Shown here: positions 53,758-61,754 of the stretch, one piece after another
Layout: each line of letters opens with the position of its first letter
Position numbering within the stretch: the stretch's first letter is position 1
DNA from: Hydrogenophaga sp. Root209
GTDB lineage: Bacteria > Pseudomonadota > Gammaproteobacteria > Burkholderiales > Burkholderiaceae_C
Direction of reading: 5' to 3'
Assembly: GCF_001428625.1 (NCBI RefSeq)
Contig: NZ_LMIE01000022.1
Span: forward strand, 63,042 to 127,041
DNA length: 64,000 nucleotides
Translations under genes and position numbers: made by a program
The notes under the pieces: model-generated
Databases searched by the model: none
What the model was told of the DNA's origin: nothing
What the model saw: the letters and a program-made list of their open reading frames with translations, nothing else

Positions 53758-54576
53758 TCAAGGCAGATCCACCCCGAGGGAAACATGCAGCGGTCGACCG
53801 GCCGCCAGGTTGACCAGCACGCTGGCCTGCGGGAGGCCCGCGCGCGCTGCTTCAATGGCCACCGGGTCCACCAGCGGCAGGACGGCGGGCGCACGCCCCA
53901 GCTGCAGCACGGCCTGCGGCGTGCGCGTGACGCTCGCCGGATCGACCACGGCCTGCAGTTCGGCCTGGATTTGCGTGACGATCACATCGCCCGGTTCGGT
54001 GGACCAGGTGGTCACGGGAACGCCGGCCACCGGCACCAGCGCTTCACCGCGCCAGTCCGACAAACCCATCGCGCGCACGGCACCGGCGGCCACCACACGC
54101 AGCAGCACACCACCCAACGCATCGCCACTGCCGGGCTCGAACACGCTCACGCTCACGCACGCCCAGTTGGAGCCGACACGGCCCGTGGCCGAGGGGTACA
54201 TGGGCACGGTGATCGGGCGGAACACCGAGCCGGGCTGGTCGGCGTTGGCCGGGTTGGCGTCGCGCGGCAGGTCCACCCGCACCAGCCGCGGCAGGTAGTG
54301 GCCCAGCGGGTCGGACAGGGTGAGCATGAGCGCCAGCGAGCCCACCGGCACATCGCCCGGCGGGCTGGCAAACGCGGCCGCGTGGTGCGCCAGCGGCCGC
54401 CATTCGTGGATGACCAGCAGGCCACTGCGGTTGCGCTGGATGCGCGCGCCCGCGGGCGCCTCGACGCGCAGGGTCTGCTCCAGGGGCGCGCCGGTGGTGG
54501 CGTCCACACAGCGCAAGGCACCGAGCACGCGGCGCTCCACGCGTTCGACTTCACGGGCGTGGAGCAGCAGCGTCAT
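53758..54576 (-). CDS. unrecognised CIS-cluster protein, likely two beta-sandwich domains
   Basis: 272 residues, ATG at 54576 overlapping the DUF4255 stop (ATGA). The first half (ERRVLGALRCVDATTGAPLEQTLRVEAP, LPRLVRVDLPRDANPANADQPG) and second half (VSVSVFEPGSGDALGGVLLRVVAAGAVRAMGLSDWRGEALVPVAGVPVTTWS) have the GDALGG...GLSDWRGEALV pattern seen in carboxypeptidase-regulatory/transthyretin-like sandwiches. No catalytic motif. It could be a tail-terminal or collar component. I do not recognise a family. Confidence 0.5.
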   Translation of the reverse strand: MTLLLHAREVERVERRVLGALRCVDATTGAPLEQTLRVEAPAGARIQRNRSGLLVIHEWRPLAHHAAAFASPPGDVPVGSLALMLTLSDPLGHYLPRLVRVDLPRDANPANADQPGSVFRPITVPMYPSATGRVGSNWACVSVSVFEPGSGDALGGVLLRVVAAGAVRAMGLSDWRGEALVPVAGVPVTTWSTEPGDVIVTQIQAELQAVVDPASVTRTPQAVLQLGRAPAVLPLVDPVAIEAARAGLPQASVLVNLAAGRPLHVSLGVDLP

Positions 54577-55160
54577 GAGGCCAACCCCGCGCTGTAGCTG
54601 GTGCGGCTGGACACCACCGCCCGGGCCTCGGGCAACTCGTCGGGGTCCAGGCGCACGGTGCGCGCGATGTAGGACGCCGAGAGCCGGTAGGACGGCTCCA
54701 GCGCGTCCCAGATACGCATGATGTCTTCGGTGGAGAGCTCGGCCGGCACGATCTGGATCACCTCGTCGGCGTCCCACGCGGGTTCGGGTGACAGCGACGA
54801 AGCGTCGAGCAGCGGATGCAGGTGCAACTGCCGCATGGCCCAGGCCATGGTGATGTGTTCGTCCAGCGCGGTGCTGCCCCAGGCCGAGAGCAGGATGTGC
54901 AGATCCAGGCTGAGCGGCACGGGCAGCGCCTGTGGTGCCCGCGAGGGCCGCTGCTGGCGGCTGTGCTCGTTGACCGTGGCGCGGTAGAGGTAGAGGCTGA
55001 TGCGACTGCCGTCGGGCGGCGGGCTGGCCATCTCTTGCGACGACAGCACTTCGAAGTCGCACGCCGGCATGGGGGTGCCGTTGGTCGAGGCCGGGTAGGT
55101 GTTGTTCAGGAAGGTCGCAATGGAACTGCAGACCGAGTGAACCGCCAGCACGTTGGCCAT
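54573..55160 (-). CDS. CIS tail-terminator-like protein (DUF4255, Afp16-like)
   Basis: 195 residues. The sequence has the DUF4255 pattern: FEVLSSQEMASPPPDGSRISLYLYRATVNEHSRQQRPSRAPQALPVPLSLDLHILLSAWGSTALDEHITMAWAMRQLHLHPLLDASSL, then DEVIQIVPAELSTEDIMRIWDALEPSYRLSASYIARTV. Afp16-type proteins cap and stop tube/sheath growth. First structural gene of the operon; the upstream ribosome site is weak, but a 17-codon leader with a strong site ends four bases before it. Confidence 0.85.
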   Translation of the reverse strand: MANVLAVHSVCSSIATFLNNTYPASTNGTPMPACDFEVLSSQEMASPPPDGSRISLYLYRATVNEHSRQQRPSRAPQALPVPLSLDLHILLSAWGSTALDEHITMAWAMRQLHLHPLLDASSLSPEPAWDADEVIQIVPAELSTEDIMRIWDALEPSYRLSASYIARTVRLDPDELPEARAVVSSRTSYSAGLAS

Positions 55161-55164
55161 GGAT

Positions 55165-55218
55165 TCACCACCGCAACGCGAACAGACGCAGGCGCAGGAA
55201 GCCCCTTGAACGATGCAT
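55165..55218 (-). CDS. 17-residue leader peptide of the CIS operon
   Basis: ATG at 55218, stop at 55165, reading MHRSRGFLRLRLFALRW. The coding strand shows GGGAGG seven bases before the ATG, much better than the site of the following DUF4255 gene, whose ATG comes only four bases after the TGA. This is the geometry of translational coupling. The reading frame is too short to judge by codon bias; it may be chance. Confidence 0.4.
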   Translation of the reverse strand: MHRSRGFLRLRLFALRW

Positions 55219-55425
55219 GCCGCCCCCTCCCGGATGTCGTCAAACCGTTATGTTGATGAACCTTTTATGGTCATCGGCCCGTCAGTTTTTTACAACTAAC
55301 GTGTGATTTATTTGACGTTTTTATACCGCTTGTTCGTTCAGGAGGCGTGAAGAACTACGTTTTCCGGGAGGCATTTACAAATCCACACAGCCGGGCGCAA
55401 AACGCCCGGCGCGTCCCGCATCGGG
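55219..55425. other. AT-rich intergenic segment upstream of the CIS operon
   Basis: 207 bases with A/T-rich stretches (for example around 55253-55335) in an otherwise GC-rich region, holding the likely CIS promoter on the minus strand. I see no convincing -35/-10 pair. The AT bias suggests horizontal origin and possible silencing by a nucleoid protein. A hairpin at 55390-55410 belongs to the neighbouring receptor gene. Confidence 0.4.
55390..55410 (-). terminator. hairpin after the Bug receptor gene
   Basis: GCCGGGCG (55390-55397) pairs perfectly with CGCCCGGC (55403-55410) around CAAAA, 16 bases past the receptor's stop on the minus strand. A run of T is lacking, so it may need Rho or be weak. 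Confidence 0.5.
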
Positions 55426-56391
55426 TCATTCCGGCTTGAAACCGGACTCCTTGAGCAACTCGGCACTGCGAGACACGTCGGCTGCAACGTACTTGCGGAA
55501 CTGGTCGGCACTTTCGATCACCGGCAGGATGCCCAGCGCCGTGAACGACCCTGACTTGGCCAGCTCGGCCACGGCCTTGTTGATGGCCTTGTTCAGGAGC
55601 AGCACCCGGTCTTGCGGCGTGCCCTTGGGCGCCCACACGCCGTACCAGGAGTTGTAGACCATGCCGGGGTAGCCGCTTTCCACGGCCGTGGGCACGTCGG
55701 GTGCCACGCTGCTGCGCTGGGCCGAGGTGGTGGCGATGGGTTTGACCTTGCCGCTCTTGGCCATGCCTTGCAGCGAAATGATGGAGTCCATGAGCAACTG
55801 CACGTGGCCACCGGCCACATCCGCCAGCGCGGGTGCCGTGCCGCGGTACGGCGTCATGGTGAGCTTGACGTTGCCCTGTTTGGCCAGCAGCAGCGTGGCC
55901 AGGTGGCTGGGCGCGCCCAGCGCAGGCAGGGCCGCCGTCCACCTGTCGGGGTTCTGGCGGGCCGCATCCAGCACTTCCTTCAGCGTTTTCTGCGGTGCAT
56001 TGGGCGGCACCACCAGCAGCAGCGGGGCTTCACCCACACGCGCAACGGGTTCGAAATCTGTCTGCGGGTCGTAAGGCGGGTTGGCCAGCACCTGCTGGGC
56101 CAGCACGTGGGTGGCGGCGGAGAACAACAGGGTCATGCCGTCGGCGGGTGCGCTTTGCACCGCCTTGCCGCCGATGGTGCCGCTGGCGCCCCCCTTGTTC
56201 TCGACGATGACCGACACGCCCAGGTCGGTCTGCAACTGCCGACCGAGCAGACGGGCCGCCTGGTCCACGCCGCCGCCGGCGGCGAACGGAACGACCAGCT
56301 TGAGCATGCCGTCAGGGAATTTGCCTTGGGCGAGCGCGGGCGAGAGGCTGCAGGCACCGAGCACGGCGCAGGCGATCAGTTTCTTCATCAT
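55426..56391 (-). CDS. Bug-family (TTT-type) periplasmic solute-binding receptor
   Basis: 321 residues with a Sec signal peptide (MMKKLIACAVLGACSLSPALA, cleavage after ALA-Q). The mature protein matches the Bug/TctC fold: KLVVPFAAGGGVDQAARLLGRQLQTDLGVSVIVENKGGASGTIGGKAV, then VSVAPDVPTAVESGYPGMVYNSWYGVWAPKGTPQD-like region. Such receptors bind carboxylates or amides for tripartite tricarboxylate transporters; no TctA/TctB is in the window. It is 21 bases after the CobW-like gene, so it is probably the last gene of the catabolic operon. AAGGAG lies eight bases upstream of the ATG at 56391. Confidence 0.9.
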   Translation of the reverse strand: MMKKLIACAVLGACSLSPALAQGKFPDGMLKLVVPFAAGGGVDQAARLLGRQLQTDLGVSVIVENKGGASGTIGGKAVQSAPADGMTLLFSAATHVLAQQVLANPPYDPQTDFEPVARVGEAPLLLVVPPNAPQKTLKEVLDAARQNPDRWTAALPALGAPSHLATLLLAKQGNVKLTMTPYRGTAPALADVAGGHVQLLMDSIISLQGMAKSGKVKPIATTSAQRSSVAPDVPTAVESGYPGMVYNSWYGVWAPKGTPQDRVLLLNKAINKAVAELAKSGSFTALGILPVIESADQFRKYVAADVSRSAELLKESGFKPE

Positions 56392-56412
56392 GGTTTTGTC
56401 TCCTTGTGACAT

Positions 56413-57492
56413 TCAAACGGGTTGGGCAGGGCGCGGGCCGCGGGTGCGGCGTCTCTCGAAAATGCTCAGGGTCGCCTCGATGTCCTCGGCGTCCATGTTT
56501 CGGGTGATGAACACGATGCGGGTGCGCCGGTCGTCGCTCGGCCAGCGCGACAGGGTTTCGGGCGGATGGAAGAGGTGCTGAACGCCGTGGATCACCATCG
56601 GGTGCTCCGGATCGTCGGCGAGCTGCACGATGCCTTTGACACGCAGCAGGTCGTCGCCGCGCAGGGCCGCGATCATGTCCAGCCAGGCCATGAAGCCTTC
56701 GCGCGAAAGCGCCTGTTCACGCACGATGACGTGTGCACGGATGTGGTCGTCGTGCCGGTTCGGGTCGTGCACACCTGGCGCGCTCAGCGGGAAAAAGTGG
56801 GACCGCTCCTTGTTCTGTGACAGCGGTGTCAGGGCCGCAGCGGTGGTGCGGTCCAGCAACCCTTGCAAAGCCTCCAGCGCGTCATCGGGCGCTGTCGTCA
56901 GAGCCGCCAGTGGGTTGATGCTACGCAAACGATCCAGGAGCGGCGCCAACTGCTCGGGCGTGACCAGATCGGACTTGGTCAGCAGCAGCCGGTCGGCCAC
57001 CGCAGCCTGCTTCACCGCTTCGGTGTGCTGGTCCAGCGTGCTCATGCCGTTGAAGGCATCCACCGTGCAGGCCACGCCGGCCAGGCGCCATTGGCGCGCC
57101 AATCGAGGGTCGCCCATGAGCGTGTGCAGGATGGGCGCCGGGTCGGCCAGGCCGGTGGTCTCCACCACCACATGGCGCAGCGCACCGCGCTGGGCCTCGC
57201 GGCTTTGTGCGAGGCGCTCGAAGGCCTCGACCAGGTCGCCCCGCACGGTGCAGCAGATGCAGCCGTTGGCCAGCAGCACCATGTTTTCCTGCGTGTGATC
57301 GACCAGGTCGTGGTCCAGCCCCACCGAGCCGAACTCGTTGATGACCACTGCCGTGCCGTGCATGTCAGGCTGGCGCAGCAGGCGGTTGAGAAGCGTGGTC
57401 TTGCCGCTGCCCAGGAAACCGGTGAGCACGGTGATGGGGATGCGGATGCCGGGGTCCGCGTTGTCGCCGGTGCGGGGAAGGATGAAGGCCAT
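56413..57492 (-). CDS. CobW/COG0523-family GTPase metallochaperone
   Basis: 359 residues. P-loop VLTGFLGSGKTTLLNRLL (residues about 18-36), the Zn/metal motif GCICCTVRGDL, a Walker-B-like HVVVETTGLADPAPI, and the G4/G5 region LLLTKSDLV. C-terminal CobW domain continues with GDDLLRVKGIVQL and FHPPETLSRWPSDDRRTRIVFITRN. These GTPases insert or deliver metals (Zn, Co) to enzymes. Neighbouring hydantoinase/oxoprolinase genes make the metal client plausible. ATG at 57492. Confidence 0.9.
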   Translation of the reverse strand: MAFILPRTGDNADPGIRIPITVLTGFLGSGKTTLLNRLLRQPDMHGTAVVINEFGSVGLDHDLVDHTQENMVLLANGCICCTVRGDLVEAFERLAQSREAQRGALRHVVVETTGLADPAPILHTLMGDPRLARQWRLAGVACTVDAFNGMSTLDQHTEAVKQAAVADRLLLTKSDLVTPEQLAPLLDRLRSINPLAALTTAPDDALEALQGLLDRTTAAALTPLSQNKERSHFFPLSAPGVHDPNRHDDHIRAHVIVREQALSREGFMAWLDMIAALRGDDLLRVKGIVQLADDPEHPMVIHGVQHLFHPPETLSRWPSDDRRTRIVFITRNMDAEDIEATLSIFERRRTRGPRPAQPV

Positions 57493-57502
57493 GGTCGGAC
57501 GC

Positions 57503-57871
57503 TCAGATGCTTGATGGACCGTGCAGCTTGGCGAACGAGTCGAGCGTGCGCGCCAGACGCGTGAGCAGCCAGTCGGCCACGGCTTCATCGGCCTCGCCCT
57601 CTTCCAGGCGCGTCAGAAGAGTCATCACCGGTTTGACCTGTTGTTCGACAGGACCTGGCTGCAGCAGCCAGGCCACCACCTCGGTCTGGCCCAGGCGCTC
57701 ACCCTCGGCCCAGAGGTAATCGGCGATGTCGAGTTCGAAGTCTTCCAGCGACACGCTGACGCCCCCCACCATGCAACCGCAGCCAGCGCCCAGGGTCACG
57801 TGCTGGGCCGAGAGCCGGCTCCACAGGTTGGCGAGGCGCTCGGCGCGCGGGTCGGCCACGGCGGTGCTCAC
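57503..57871 (-). CDS. small cysteine-containing protein of the hydantoinase operon
   Basis: 122 residues from a GTG at 57871, overlapping the hyuB-like stop by 4 bases (GTGA). The sequence RLSAQHVTLGAGCGCMVGGVSVSLEDFELDIADYLWAEGERLGQTEVVAWLL has a CGC motif close to a hydrophobic region. No known family recognised. Placed between an oxoprolinase B-like gene and a CobW-like GTPase, so it may take part in metal or cofactor handling for the hydrolase. Confidence 0.55.
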   Translation of the reverse strand: MSTAVADPRAERLANLWSRLSAQHVTLGAGCGCMVGGVSVSLEDFELDIADYLWAEGERLGQTEVVAWLLQPGPVEQQVKPVMTLLTRLEEGEADEAVADWLLTRLARTLDSFAKLHGPSSI

Positions 57872-59652
57872 TGGCCGTCCCAGGCCACGTCTTCGACCGC
57901 GACCGCGGCCTTGCCACTGCGCAGCGCTTGCGTCGCGGGGTGGTCCACCTGGCCGTGGCCATCGAGCGCCACCTTGTAGACCTCGCGGGCCACCTGGGCA
58001 CTCACATACCCCTCGCGCACGTCTTCCGCCACCTTGTCGAGCTCGCGGTCCAGCGGGCTGCCGAAGCCGCCGCCACCGCCCGAGAGCATCTTGTAGGCGT
58101 CGCCGCGCTCCAGCCGCACGTTGAAGATCTTCGCGTTCAGGTGATCGGTCTTCCACTCCCCCTTGTGGCGCACGGCCAGGCCGTTGCCCATGGCGTCGCC
58201 ACCGCCGTCCAGGCCCCAGGGCTTGCAGTGCACGCGGTCGATGCGGGTGGTCACGGTGAAGGGGCTGAGCGCCTGCACCACCATCTCGGCACCGAGGCCA
58301 CCGCGGTAGCGGCCGGCACCGGCGCTGTCACGGCGGATCTCGTACTTCTCCACCAGCACCGGGTACTTCGCTTCAAGCTGCTCGGTCGGGCTGTTGTGGG
58401 TGTCGCCGTCGTTGATGCAGACCGTGACCGACACACCGTCCTCGGTGCTCTTGGCGCCCCAGCCACCGCCCAGCGGGCCGATGCCCACGATGAACAGGCG
58501 GCCGTCCTCCGGCGAGATGCCGTGGATGTTGGGGAACACAAGATCGGCGTGGTGGCCGGCAATCGACCGGTTCGGAATCGCAGGCGCGAGCGCCTTGAAG
58601 ATGGTGTCGATCACCGTCATCGGGAAGGTCATCCACACGCGCATTGGGTAGGGGCGCTCGGCGCTGATCACCGTGCCCATGGGCATGATCACTTTCAATG
58701 ACCGGAAGCTGCCGTCGTTGACTGGGTAGTCGGTCGGCGTGGTCAGGCACTTGTAGGCCACCTGCGCGCAGGCGATGCCGGTGGTGAAGCCGGAGTTGTA
58801 GAAGCCGCGCACCTGCTTGCTCACGTCCGACAGGTCCACCGTCATCTCGTCGCCGGTCACGGTGACCTTCACGCGGATCGGGATGCGCTTGCCGATGTCC
58901 AGGCCGTCGTCGTCCATGTAGGACTCGGCTTCGTAGACGCCGTCGGGAATCGACAGCGTGTTTTTGCGGGCCACGGCCTCGCTGGAATCCATGATCTGGC
59001 GGATCGACGCGTTCACCGCGTCGGCGCCGTAGCGCTGCAGCAGTTCCACGTAGCGGCGCTCGCCGGTGGTGATGGCCGTGATCTGCGCGCGCAGGTCGCC
59101 CAGCGCGCGTTCGGCCAGCCGCACGTTCATCGCGATGATGTCGATCAGGTCCTGGTTCACCACGCCTTCGCGCTGGTACTTCAGGATCGGGATCTGGATG
59201 CCTTCGCTGAAGATGTCGGTCGTCACGTTGCCCAGCGTGCCGCCCACGTCCAGCCAGTGCGCCATGCAGCAGGTGAAGCCTTCGAGCCGGCCCTCGTGGA
59301 AGATCGGCATCGTGAACGTGAAGTGGTTCAGGTGGCTGCCGGTGGTGTAGGCGTCGTTGGTGACGAGGATGTCGCCCGGCAGGATGTTGTCAACGCCGAA
59401 GTGCTTGATCTTCGCCTTGACGGTCTCGGACATGCCGCGGATGAACATCGGCAGGCCCAGGCCGATGGAGACGGTGTCGCCCTCTTTCGTGAACAGGCCC
59501 ACCGTGAAGTCCAGCGCCTCGTAAATGATGAGGTTGTAGGCGGTGCGCGTGAGGTTGGTCTTCATCTCTTCCGTCACGGCGTAGAGGCCATTGCGGATGA
59601 TCTCGACGGTGACCGCATCGACTGCCGGGTTCTGGATGTCTTGTGTTTTCAT
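57868..59652 (-). CDS. hydantoinase/5-oxoprolinase B subunit
   Basis: 594 residues. HyuB family pattern: VEIIRNGLYAVTEEMKTNLTRTAYNLIIYEALDFTVGLFTKEGDTVSIGLGLPMFIRGMSETVKAKI, PGDILVTNDAYTTGSHLNHFTF, MAHWLDVGGTLGNVTTDIFSEG, and the C-terminal GRYRGGLGAEMVV, LSGGGGGFGSPLDRE. It works with the A subunit to hydrolyse cyclic amides with ATP. ATG at 59652, overlapping the A gene by 4 bases. Confidence 0.93.
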   Translation of the reverse strand: MKTQDIQNPAVDAVTVEIIRNGLYAVTEEMKTNLTRTAYNLIIYEALDFTVGLFTKEGDTVSIGLGLPMFIRGMSETVKAKIKHFGVDNILPGDILVTNDAYTTGSHLNHFTFTMPIFHEGRLEGFTCCMAHWLDVGGTLGNVTTDIFSEGIQIPILKYQREGVVNQDLIDIIAMNVRLAERALGDLRAQITAITTGERRYVELLQRYGADAVNASIRQIMDSSEAVARKNTLSIPDGVYEAESYMDDDGLDIGKRIPIRVKVTVTGDEMTVDLSDVSKQVRGFYNSGFTTGIACAQVAYKCLTTPTDYPVNDGSFRSLKVIMPMGTVISAERPYPMRVWMTFPMTVIDTIFKALAPAIPNRSIAGHHADLVFPNIHGISPEDGRLFIVGIGPLGGGWGAKSTEDGVSVTVCINDGDTHNSPTEQLEAKYPVLVEKYEIRRDSAGAGRYRGGLGAEMVVQALSPFTVTTRIDRVHCKPWGLDGGGDAMGNGLAVRHKGEWKTDHLNAKIFNVRLERGDAYKMLSGGGGGFGSPLDRELDKVAEDVREGYVSAQVAREVYKVALDGHGQVDHPATQALRSGKAAVAVEDVAWDGQ

Positions 59653-61727
59653 GACCGGTCGTCTCCGATGTTGATTTGCAGGTTGCCCAGTTCGTCCACG
59701 CGCAGCGAGTCGCCGGGCTGCACCACCGTGGTGGAGGCGTGTTCTTCGATCAGCGCAGGGCCGGCGATGGCGTTGCCCGCCAGCAGCAATTCGCGGGTGT
59801 AGACGGGGGTGTCGGCCCAGCCGCTGGAGCGGAAATACACCGGCTTGGTGGCCCGCACCGCGCCCGCATCAGGCGTGGCGGTTCCGGTGTCCACGCTGTG
59901 TTTGGGCGGTTTCTTCATGGTGCCCAGCACGGTCACGCGCAGGCTCACCAGGTCGGCCGGCTCCTTCGGCGCCGAGGTGCCGTAGCGCACCTTGTGCAGA
60001 TCGTCGAACTGGCGCTTGATGGCCGAGCGGTCCTTGTCCACGAAGAAGGCGCCGGGCAGGTCCACCGTGACGGCGTGCTCCTGGCCCACGTAACGCATGT
60101 CGGCGGCGCGTTCGATCACCACGTCTTCTGCTTTGGTGCCCGATTGCGTCAACGCCGCGCGGCCTTCGTCTTCCATCGACTTGTAGAGCGCCTCGATCTC
60201 GTCGAACGAGACTTCATCGAGTTTGCGGAACACGGAGCGCACGTAGTCGTAGCGGCGGTCGGAGAACAACATGCCGTAGGCCGAAAAGTAGCCTGGCGCA
60301 TACGGAATCAACACCTTGCGGATGCCCAGCTCGCGCGCAATGGCCGACGCGTGCAGCGGGCCGGCACCACCGTAGACCACCATGGTGAAACTGCCGGCGT
60401 CGAGGCCGCGCTCGGTGGTCACCGCCTTCACGGCGTGCGACATCTGCGTCACCGCGATGCGCAGGATGCCGTCGGCCGCGGCGGTCGGCTCCAGGCCCAG
60501 CGGGCCGGCAATGCGTTCCTGCATCTGGCGCTGGCAGCCGGCCAGATCGAGCTTGAGTTCACCACCGAGAAAGTGGTCGGCGTCGAGGCGACCGAGCAAC
60601 AGGTTGGCGTCGGTCACGGTGGGTTCGGTGCCGCCACGGCCATAGGCCACCGGGCCGGGGATGGAGCCCGCGCTCTGCGGGCCGACGCGCAGCGCGTTGC
60701 CGGTTTCCACGCGAGCGATCGAGCCACCGCCCGTGCCCACTTCGTGGATGTCCATCATGGGAATCTGGATCGGCAGGGCGCGTTCGTAGCCGCCGATGAG
60801 CGCCGAGCCCGTCGTCAGCGGCCGGCCTTCGCTGATCACGCCGGCCTTGGCCGTGGTGCCGCCCATGTCGAAGGCGATCGCGTCGCCCATGCCGAGCTGC
60901 GCGCAGATCGCCTGGGCACCGATCACACCCGCTGCCGGGCCGGATTCGAGCATGCGCACGCAATCGCGCCGCGCATGGGCGCTGGGGAACAGGCCGCCGG
61001 TGGACTGCACGACATAGAAGTCGCCCTTGAATCCCTGGGTGCTCAGGTGCTGCTCCAGCTCGCCGAGGTAGGCCGAGACGCGCGGGCCGACATAGGCGTT
61101 GGCCACGGCGGTGGAGACGCGTTCGAACTCGCGGTATTCCTGGCTCAGCTCGTGCGAGGCGCAGACGAATGCGCCGGGCAGTTCTTCCTGCAGGATCTGC
61201 TTCACGCGCTGCTCGTGCGCGGGGTTGCGGTACGAATGCAAGAGCAGCACGGCCACAGCCTCGATGCCCTGGCCGCGCAGCTCCTTGGCGAGTTCGCGCA
61301 CGGCGCCCTCGTCCAGCGGCTTGTGCGTGCTGCCATCGGCGCGCAGGCGCTCGGCCACTTCGAAGCGCAGCGAGCGCTTGACCAGCGGCTGGTGCTTGTT
61401 GAAGAAGAGGTTGTAGGCATCGGGGCGGTTGACGCGGCCGATCTCGTAGATGTCGCGGAAGCCTTCGGTGATCAGCAGCGCGGTGTTGGCGCCGTTGCGC
61501 TCCAGCAGGGTGTTGATCGCGATGGTGGAACCGTGCAGGAACAGGTTGCCGTCTTTCAGGTCGATGCTCGCGCTGTCCAGCGTGGCCTGGATGCCGTTGA
61601 CCAGCTGGCCGTGGGTGGACAGGGCTTTGCCGAACAGCAGCTTGCCGGTGGCTTCGTCAAAAGCCGCCATGTCGGTGAAGGTGCCGCCGATGTCGACGGC
61701 GACCCGCAGTTGGGGTGGGTTGTTCAT
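59649..61727 (-). CDS. hydantoinase/5-oxoprolinase A subunit
   Basis: 692 residues. The ATP-binding ribonuclease-H-like fold is seen at the N-terminus (RVAVDIGGTFTDMAAFDEATGKLLFGKALST), then FLHGSTIAINTLLERNGANTALLITEGFRDIYEIGRVNRPDAYNLFFNKHQPL, MGDAIAFDMGGTTAKAGVISEG, GTGGGSIARVETGNALRVGPQSAGSIPGPVAYGRGGTEPTVTDANLLLGRLDADHFLGGEL, and GAGPLHASAIARELGIRKVLIPYAPGYFSAYGMLFSD. ATP-dependent cyclic-amide or related hydrolase. Closely related acetophenone carboxylases and N-methylhydantoinases share this fold. Confidence 0.93.
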   Translation of the reverse strand: MNNPPQLRVAVDIGGTFTDMAAFDEATGKLLFGKALSTHGQLVNGIQATLDSASIDLKDGNLFLHGSTIAINTLLERNGANTALLITEGFRDIYEIGRVNRPDAYNLFFNKHQPLVKRSLRFEVAERLRADGSTHKPLDEGAVRELAKELRGQGIEAVAVLLLHSYRNPAHEQRVKQILQEELPGAFVCASHELSQEYREFERVSTAVANAYVGPRVSAYLGELEQHLSTQGFKGDFYVVQSTGGLFPSAHARRDCVRMLESGPAAGVIGAQAICAQLGMGDAIAFDMGGTTAKAGVISEGRPLTTGSALIGGYERALPIQIPMMDIHEVGTGGGSIARVETGNALRVGPQSAGSIPGPVAYGRGGTEPTVTDANLLLGRLDADHFLGGELKLDLAGCQRQMQERIAGPLGLEPTAAADGILRIAVTQMSHAVKAVTTERGLDAGSFTMVVYGGAGPLHASAIARELGIRKVLIPYAPGYFSAYGMLFSDRRYDYVRSVFRKLDEVSFDEIEALYKSMEDEGRAALTQSGTKAEDVVIERAADMRYVGQEHAVTVDLPGAFFVDKDRSAIKRQFDDLHKVRYGTSAPKEPADLVSLRVTVLGTMKKPPKHSVDTGTATPDAGAVRATKPVYFRSSGWADTPVYTRELLLAGNAIAGPALIEEHASTTVVQPGDSLRVDELGNLQINIGDDRS

Positions 61728-61754
61728 GGGGTGTTTCTCTCGGTGTGGGTGCGT

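Noticed and set aside
24778-55218. Prophage or T6SS as explanation of the tail genes
   Set aside because: No capsid, portal, terminase, integrase or lysis genes, and no TssB/TssC pair or TssJLM membrane complex; sheath is a single-chain Afp-type protein with a DUF4255 cap and AAA+ ATPase.
24778-55218. DUF4157 effector and Afp13 fibre
   Set aside because: No HExxH-bearing DUF4157 motif or coiled-coil fibre/adenovirus-like fibre sequence was found in the cluster.
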